NCBI GenBank assembly: GCA_035525375.1
Contig: DATLEI010000041.1
Location: forward strand, 4,027-68,026
Direction of reading: 5' to 3'
From: JALZBN01 sp035525375
GTDB lineage: Bacteria; Actinomycetota; Acidimicrobiia; Acidimicrobiales; AC-14
Length of the DNA stretch: 64,000 nucleotides
Shown: positions 59,243 to 64,000 of the stretch, piece after piece
How the letters are laid out: each line of letters starts with the position of its first letter
Numbering within the stretch: the first letter of the stretch is position 1
Program-made: the position numbers and the translations under genes
Notes under the pieces: model-generated
Databases searched by the model: none
The model's input: only the letters and a program-made list of their open reading frames with translations
Told to the model about the DNA's origin: nothing

Positions 59243-60759
59243 TGTCTGACTTCCCCATCCTCACCGCCCTCGTCGTCGTCCCCGCCGTTGGTGCCGGGGT
59301 CGTCGCCCTCGTGCAGCCGGCGCGCTATGCCCGATGGGTGGGATTCGGCATTGCCGTCCTCGTCGGGTTGCTCAGCGTCGCGTTGCTCATCGACTTCCAA
59401 TCGGGTGTCGGTTCGTTCCAGTACATGTCCCAGCACGTGTGGATCAAGGAGTGGGGCATCTCCTGGAAGGTCGGCGTCGACGGCATCTCGATTTTCCTCG
59501 TAGTGATGTCGGGCATCCTCTTCCCGCTGGCGATCATCGGGCCGAAGATCCACCACGACCCCAGGGGATACACCGCGTGGATGCTGCTGCTGGAGGCGGG
59601 GTGTATCGGCGTCTTCCTCGCCCTCGACCTCTTCCTGTTCTTCGTCTGCTGGGAGATCGTCCTCGTCCCGATGTACTTCCTCATCGGCGGTTGGGGATAC
59701 GACCGTCGGATCTACGCCGCCCTCAAGTTCTTCCTGTACACGATGGCCGGCTCCGCGCTCATGTTCGTGGGGATCCTGGTCCTGGTGTTCCTGCACGCGC
59801 AGGCGACGGGCGTCCTCACCTTCGACGTTGTCACCCTTGCTCAGGATCAGTCCTTGGCAGAGAGCACGGCACGCTGGGTCTTCCTGGCGTTCGCGTTGTC
59901 CTTCGCCATCAAGGTGCCGATCTTTCCCGTGCACACGTGGCTTCCCGACGCTCACACCGAAGCGCCGACTGGCGGGTCGGTCATCCTCGCTGCGGTCATG
60001 CTCAAGCTAGGCACCTACGCCTTCCTTCGCTTCGGGCTCTACCTGTTCCCCGACGCCGTCGTCGAGCTGGCGCCGTTCTTTCTCACCCTCGGCGTCATCG
60101 GCATCATCTACGGCGCGGTCGTCGCCACAGTCCAGAAGGACCTCAAGCGGTTGGTGGCCTACTCCTCGGTCGCCCACCTCGGGTTCATTGTGCTCGGCAC
60201 GTTTGCTCTCACAACGGAGGCGTTGCAGGGCGGCGTGATCCAGATGGTGAACCACGGCCTTTCAACCGGAGCACTCTTCTTCCTTGTCGGCATGATTTAC
60301 GAGCGCCGTCACACCCGGCAGATCTCCGAGCTGGGAGGATTGCAGAAGTCAGCACCGCTCTTTGCCGGCGTCTTCATGGTGGTGATGCTCTCGTCAGTGG
60401 GGCTCCCCGGGCTCAACGGTTTCGTCGGTGAGTTCCTGATCCTTCTCGGCACCTTTGTCGTGCATCGGTGGTGGGCGGTCGTGGCCACGGTTGGTGTAAT
60501 CCTCGCTGCGCTGTACCTCCTGTGGTCGTATCAACGCGTCTTCCACGGGAAGCCTGAAGGCGAGAACGTGACCTTCCCGGAGATGGCGTGGAGCGAGCGG
60601 GCGCTGATGTTGCCGCTCGTCGGCCTGATCGTGTTCCTCGGCGTGTATCCCAAGCCCGTGCTCGACCGCATCGAGCCTTCGGTCCGTGACCTCATCACCC
60701 ACGTCGAGCGCCACTCCGACTACCACCAGCCCGAGGTGGCTGAAGGGGAGGGTCGCTAG
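59242..60759 (+). CDS. nuoM: NADH-quinone oxidoreductase subunit M
   Basis: Antiporter-like subunit, 505 residues, 14 helices. WKVGVDGISIFLVVMSGILFP, CWEIVLVPMYFLIGGWG, FPVHTWLPDAHTEAPTGGSVILAAVMLKLGTY and DLKRLVAYSSVAHLGF mark it as NuoM. Stop and nuoN start share a base (TAGTG). Confidence 0.97.
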   Translation: MSDFPILTALVVVPAVGAGVVALVQPARYARWVGFGIAVLVGLLSVALLIDFQSGVGSFQYMSQHVWIKEWGISWKVGVDGISIFLVVMSGILFPLAIIGPKIHHDPRGYTAWMLLLEAGCIGVFLALDLFLFFVCWEIVLVPMYFLIGGWGYDRRIYAALKFFLYTMAGSALMFVGILVLVFLHAQATGVLTFDVVTLAQDQSLAESTARWVFLAFALSFAIKVPIFPVHTWLPDAHTEAPTGGSVILAAVMLKLGTYAFLRFGLYLFPDAVVELAPFFLTLGVIGIIYGAVVATVQKDLKRLVAYSSVAHLGFIVLGTFALTTEALQGGVIQMVNHGLSTGALFFLVGMIYERRHTRQISELGGLQKSAPLFAGVFMVVMLSSVGLPGLNGFVGEFLILLGTFVVHRWWAVVATVGVILAALYLLWSYQRVFHGKPEGENVTFPEMAWSERALMLPLVGLIVFLGVYPKPVLDRIEPSVRDLITHVERHSDYHQPEVAEGEGR

Positions 60760-62255
60760 TGGAGGCGGTGATACGGGTCCCGAACGTCGAGTGGCGTCAG
60801 CTCACGCCTCTCCTCATCCTCATCGGCGGCGCGCTGGTCGTTCTCATGGCCGGCACCTTCTTCAGGGGCCGCAAGATTGCTTGGCTCTACTCGGCCATGA
60901 CGGTTGCGCTAGGGCTCGGCGGGCTCGTGGCTTCCGCCTTCATTTGGGACCGGGTCGGTGGTCCGGGCGGCGCGCCAGAGTTGGCCGTCGCCGGCGCGCT
61001 CGTGATCGATGGATTCAGCGTCTTCTTCACCGTGGTCGTCTGCAGCGCGGTCGTGCTCGGTGCACTTCTGGCTGACGGCTACCTGCGGCGGGAGCACATG
61101 GATGCGCCGGAGTTCTACGTGCTGATGCTGCTGTCGGCTTCGGGCGGAATCCTGATGGCGATGGCCAACGACCTCATCGTTGTCTTCCTTGGACTCGAGA
61201 TCCTCTCCATAGCCCTGTATGTGCTGGCCGGGTACAACCGCAGGCGCGCCGAATCGCAAGAGGCGGCAATCAAATACTTTGTGCTCGGCGCGTTTTCGTC
61301 GGCCTTTTTTCTGTACGGCGTCGCCCTGGTCTACGGCGCGACCGGGTCGACCAACCTCAGCTGGATCGGTGCATTCGTACGCAACGACACCGCGACGTCG
61401 GGGCTTCTCCTCGGAGGCATCGCCTTCCTCATCGTCGGACTCGGCTTCAAGGTGGCTGCCGTCCCATTCCACATGTGGACGCCCGACGTTTACCAGGGCT
61501 CGCCGACCCCGGTCACCGGGTTCATGGCCGCAGCGGCCAAGGCTGCCGGTTTTGCCGCCCTCCTCCGAATCTTCCTTACGGCTTTTTACACACAACCGCT
61601 ACTGCTCGACTGGCGACCGATCATCTGGGCCGTCGCGGTGTTGACCCTGATCGTCGGATCAGTGCTGGCGGTTGTCCAGTCCGACGTGAAACGGATGCTT
61701 GCCTACTCGTCGATCGGGCACGCCGGCTATGTGTTCGTCGGCCTCCAGGCCGCCACCGATCGAGGCCTGGCCGGCTCCCTCTTCTACCTGTTGGCCTACA
61801 CGTTCATGATCCTGGGGAGCTTCGCCGTGATCACCGTTATCGGCCGGCGCGGCGACGGGAGCCACAGCATCGACTCCTACAAAGGCCTGGCTCGGTCGAG
61901 CCCCGGGCTGGCATTTGTCTTCACCGTGTTCCTGCTGGCCCAGGCAGGGATTCCGCTGACATCGGGTTTCCTGGCCAAGTTCTACGTGATCTCGGCCGCA
62001 GTCGAGACGCACTCGTACGCAATCGCCATTGTGGCCATGCTCGCCGCAGTCATCGCCGCCTTCGTCTACCTGCGCCTGATCGTCGTGATGTACATGGGCG
62101 CCGATTCCGAGGAGGCGGTGACGCGCGCGCCGATGCCGGTCGGAACCGGCCTCGCGCTCGGGATTGCGCTCGCCTTCACTGTGGTAGTCGGCTTCCTCCC
62201 GCAGGTCGTCTTCGACTTCGCCCGCGACGCCGCCTTCCTCCGCCTCCTGATCTAA
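60759..62255 (+). CDS. nuoN: NADH-quinone oxidoreductase subunit N
   Basis: Antiporter-like subunit, 498 residues. LVVFLGLEILSIALYVLAGY, IKYFVLGAFSSAFFLYG, VAAVPFHMWTPDVYQGSPTPVTGF and DVKRMLAYSSIGHAGY. It closes the first complex I operon; a long stem-loop follows its stop. Confidence 0.96.
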   Translation: MEAVIRVPNVEWRQLTPLLILIGGALVVLMAGTFFRGRKIAWLYSAMTVALGLGGLVASAFIWDRVGGPGGAPELAVAGALVIDGFSVFFTVVVCSAVVLGALLADGYLRREHMDAPEFYVLMLLSASGGILMAMANDLIVVFLGLEILSIALYVLAGYNRRRAESQEAAIKYFVLGAFSSAFFLYGVALVYGATGSTNLSWIGAFVRNDTATSGLLLGGIAFLIVGLGFKVAAVPFHMWTPDVYQGSPTPVTGFMAAAAKAAGFAALLRIFLTAFYTQPLLLDWRPIIWAVAVLTLIVGSVLAVVQSDVKRMLAYSSIGHAGYVFVGLQAATDRGLAGSLFYLLAYTFMILGSFAVITVIGRRGDGSHSIDSYKGLARSSPGLAFVFTVFLLAQAGIPLTSGFLAKFYVISAAVETHSYAIAIVAMLAAVIAAFVYLRLIVVMYMGADSEEAVTRAPMPVGTGLALGIALAFTVVVGFLPQVVFDFARDAAFLRLLI

Positions 62256-62274
62256 CCCCAGAGCAGTCCCCCAG

Positions 62275-62325
62275 CGAACTGGTGACACCTATTGCTGTAT
62301 GGGAGCAATAACCGTCACCAGTTCG
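62275..62325 (+). terminator. Two-tier stem-loop between the two nuo loci
   Basis: Outer arms CGAACTGGTGAC (62275-62286) / GTCACCAGTTCG (62314-62325), 12 bp perfect; symmetric ACC/ACC internal loop; inner arms TATTGCT / AGCAATA (62290-62296 / 62304-62310), 7 bp; loop GTATGGG. No T-run. It probably ends or stabilises the first nuo message. Confidence 0.6.
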
Positions 62326-62355
62326 TCGCCCGGCGGGCTTAAGGGGGCGGTGGTC

Positions 62356-62385
62356 TTGGCACAGTGGGAGCGGCTTCACTACTGT
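62356..62385 (+). promoter_or_regulatory. Promoter of the second complex I locus
   Basis: -35 TTGGCA (62356-62361), 18 bases, -10 TACTGT (62380-62385), 7 bases before GTG 62393: a leaderless start. The second set is thus transcribed separately from nuoA-N. Confidence 0.55.
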
Positions 62386-62392
62386 CAGCGCC

Positions 62393-62758
62393 GTGTCGGC
62401 TTTCCTGCACCAGTACCTCACCGTCGCCATCTTCGCCGGCGCGGCAGTCTTCATGGTCGGGGCGATGCTTGGCATGGCGCGAGCTATCCGTCCCAATCAC
62501 GCCCAGCCCCAGAAGTACATCAACTACGAGTGCGGGGTCGATCCGGTCGGCTCGGGTTGGAGCCAGACGCAGATCCGCTACTACGTGTTCGCGCTTCTCT
62601 TCGTCATGTTCGATGTCGAGGCCGTGTTCATTTTCCCTTGGGCCGTCCGCCTCGAGGCCCTCGACGTATTCGGGCTCGTCGAAATGACGATCTTCATCGG
62701 GATCCTGGCCCTTGGCCTTCTCTACGCATGGCGCAAAGGAGTGCTTCGTTGGGTCTAG
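62393..62758 (+). CDS. nuoA2: NADH-quinone oxidoreductase subunit A, second copy
   Basis: 121 residues, no C-terminal extension. KYINYECGVDPVGSGWSQTQIRYYVFALLFVMFDVEAVFIFPWAV (in parts) matches NuoA/NdhC. Sequence differs widely from the first nuoA (46897), so this is not a recent duplicate. Leaderless GTG start; overlaps nuoB2 by 10 bases. Confidence 0.93.
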   Translation: MSAFLHQYLTVAIFAGAAVFMVGAMLGMARAIRPNHAQPQKYINYECGVDPVGSGWSQTQIRYYVFALLFVMFDVEAVFIFPWAVRLEALDVFGLVEMTIFIGILALGLLYAWRKGVLRWV

Positions 62759-63261
62759 TCGAGCGGGGCGTTTTCTCCAAGCGTGCCTTTAAGCCGCTCA
62801 CGCACCTCCTGAACTACAGCCGCAAGTACTCGCTCTGGGTCTACCAATGGGGCCTTGCCTGCTGCGCGATCGAGATGGGCGCCGCCTTCGGGTCACCCCG
62901 GTACGACGTGATGCGTCTCGGGGTGATTCCCTTCCCGGCCGGTCCCCGTCAGGCCGACCTCGTCGTGATCTCCGGCACGGTCACCGACAAGATGGCGCCG
63001 GCCATTCGCCGGCTCTGGGAGCAGATGCCAGATCCCAAGTACGTCATCTCCATGGGTGCTTGCGCCAACTGCGGCGGCCCCTACTGGGACTCCTACTCGG
63101 TCACCAAGGGTGTCGACCAGATCATCCCGGTGGACGTCTACGTTCCCGGTTGCCCTCCCCGGCCGGAGGCCCTGCTCGAGGGCATCGTGTTGCTCCAGCA
63201 GAAGATCCAAGGTGAGGACATGGCCGAACGCTGGCGGGGAGAACCCATTGTCGTCACCTAG
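62749..63261 (+). CDS. nuoB2: NADH-quinone oxidoreductase subunit B, second copy
   Basis: 170 residues with full N2 ligand set: CC in GLACCAIEMG, C in GACANCGGPYWD, C in YVPGCPPRPEA. TTG 62749 has AAAGGAG at 62735-62741; ATG 62728 is an alternative. Divergent from the first NuoB, closer to the NdhK style (GACANCGG). Confidence 0.93.
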   Translation: MGLVERGVFSKRAFKPLTHLLNYSRKYSLWVYQWGLACCAIEMGAAFGSPRYDVMRLGVIPFPAGPRQADLVVISGTVTDKMAPAIRRLWEQMPDPKYVISMGACANCGGPYWDSYSVTKGVDQIIPVDVYVPGCPPRPEALLEGIVLLQQKIQGEDMAERWRGEPIVVT

Positions 63262-64000
63262 CGACGCCACCGGCGCGGACGCCGCAGAGGCGCCCGAGGC
63301 CGAACCTGAGCCGGAGGAAGCCGCGCCGCCTTCGGCGCAGACCCTCTTGCTTGACGAGCTCACAGGTGTGCTTGGCGACGGCATCGTGGCGTCTGAGGAG
63401 CTCCGGCGCGACCTCTGGGTGCGCGTTCGGCCCGATGCATGGCGCGCCGCGGCCGAGGCCTGCAAGTCGATCGGGTTCGACTATTTCTGCTTCCTGTCTG
63501 GCATCGACTGGATGCCGTCGACTTCACCGAACCCGAAGGCCGGAGTCGCTGCAGTCGACGTTGGCGACGAGGGGTCGGCCGACGCGGTTGAGGCGGTTGT
63601 CGAGGAGGAGACTGCCCAGGAAGTGAACGCGGAGGAGCGGGTCGAAGCCGGTGCCGCTGGTCTCATCCAAACGGGCCATGCCGGCGGTGACACCCGTTTC
63701 CAGGTGTTCGGCCGCCTGTATTCCACGCGCCGGCACCTTGGCGTCACCCTGAAGGCCGATCTCGACGACGAGAATCCGAGCATCGCCACCTGGTCCGATA
63801 TCTACGCCGGCGCGGACTGGCACGAGCGCGAAGCGTGGGAGATGTTCGGCTTCGATTTCACCGGTCACCCCGGCCTTCAGCACTTGTACCTCCCCGGCGA
63901 GTTCGAGGGCTTCCCGATGCGCAAGGACTTCCCCCTCCTCTCTCGTGAAGTGAAGCCCTGGCCCGGGCTCGTCGACGTCGAGCTCATGCCCGAAGAGCCC
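63248..64000 (+). CDS. nuoC2: NADH-quinone oxidoreductase subunit C, second copy, partial
   Basis: Open to the window's end (251 codons). After an acidic Ala/Glu/Pro-rich start (about 1-30) the NuoC fold begins (LWVRVRPDAWRAAAEACKS, FCFLSGIDWMP), is interrupted by a 55-residue acidic insert (about 102-156), and continues FQVFGRLYSTRRHLGVTLKA, WHEREAWEMFGFDFTGHPGL, FPMRKDFPL. TTG 63248 overlaps the nuoB2 stop by 14 bases. It could continue into a NuoD part or be followed by nuoD2; not visible. Confidence 0.88.
   Translation, partial: MSSPSDATGADAAEAPEAEPEPEEAAPPSAQTLLLDELTGVLGDGIVASEELRRDLWVRVRPDAWRAAAEACKSIGFDYFCFLSGIDWMPSTSPNPKAGVAAVDVGDEGSADAVEAVVEEETAQEVNAEERVEAGAAGLIQTGHAGGDTRFQVFGRLYSTRRHLGVTLKADLDDENPSIATWSDIYAGADWHEREAWEMFGFDFTGHPGLQHLYLPGEFEGFPMRKDFPLLSREVKPWPGLVDVELMPEEP

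Overview
The window is a high-GC stretch (about two-thirds G+C by eye), densely packed with genes, from an actinobacterium (Actinomycetota). Lineage markers are a WhiB protein, a mycothiol-type glycosyltransferase (MshA-like), a nickel superoxide dismutase with its maturation protease, Rex ahead of the haem operon, a BldC/excisionase-like HTH gene beside proC (as Rv0500/Rv0500A), and an ArsA-type ATPase, WhiB and class A PBP neighbourhood resembling Rv3680-whiB4-ponA2. The gene mix and the shape of the respiratory cluster suggest the class Acidimicrobiia; that placement is inference. Many genes look leaderless: a TAnnnT -10 box sits 6-8 bases before the start codon.

Layout. 0-10 kb: partial ArsA-type ATPase, NfeD-like membrane protein, WhiB, selB-selA (selenocysteine insertion), a bifunctional PBP, and a divergent pair of a degenerate trypsin-fold protein and FxsA. 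9-11.5 kb: a small Fe-S module (Mrp, a SufR-like regulator, an A-type carrier) with a 20-bp palindrome lying over both divergent -10 boxes. 11.5-24.8 kb: accessory genes, namely topoisomerase IB, a DUF2231-Rieske protein, a phosphoribosyltransferase, a histone-H1-like protein, tRNA-Lys, an AT-richer HNH gene, a DksA/TraR protein, an ADCK kinase with an alpha/beta hydrolase, a YgjP metallopeptidase, a MoaD/CdsA-like fusion protein, sodN/sodX, and an RsiG-like anti-sigma gene before mshA. 24.8-31.7 kb: a structured leader and M23 peptidase, proC and its HTH partner, SAM hydrolase, a receiver-only regulator, a CAP-domain protein, and the iron permease EfeU under a candidate iron box.

31.8-39.2 kb is the rex-sirC-hemA-hemC-cobA/hemD-hemB-hemL tetrapyrrole cluster, making haem and sirohaem precursors and probably tied to NADH/NAD+ through Rex. 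Three leftward genes follow: a zincin-like metallopeptidase, a geranylgeranyl-reductase-type flavoprotein and a membrane-anchored cytochrome c.

41.7 kb to the end is respiratory. First comes a cytochrome bc complex with split cytochrome b, Rieske protein, dihaem cytochrome c, a two-cluster ferredoxin and two unassigned membrane proteins. It runs straight into a complete 14-gene nuoA-N operon (NADH:menaquinone oxidoreductase). After a long stem-loop a second complex I set begins (nuoA2, nuoB2, nuoC2) and runs off the window.

Most notable are the MoaD/CdsA-like fusion, a short N-terminal peptide shared by two unrelated cytochrome proteins, the palindrome of the Fe-S regulator, the RsiG-like gene, two enzyme-fold proteins that lost catalytic residues, and the tandem complex I loci. 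No CRISPR array, insertion sequence or prophage was seen, and no stretch over 300 bases lacks a gene.
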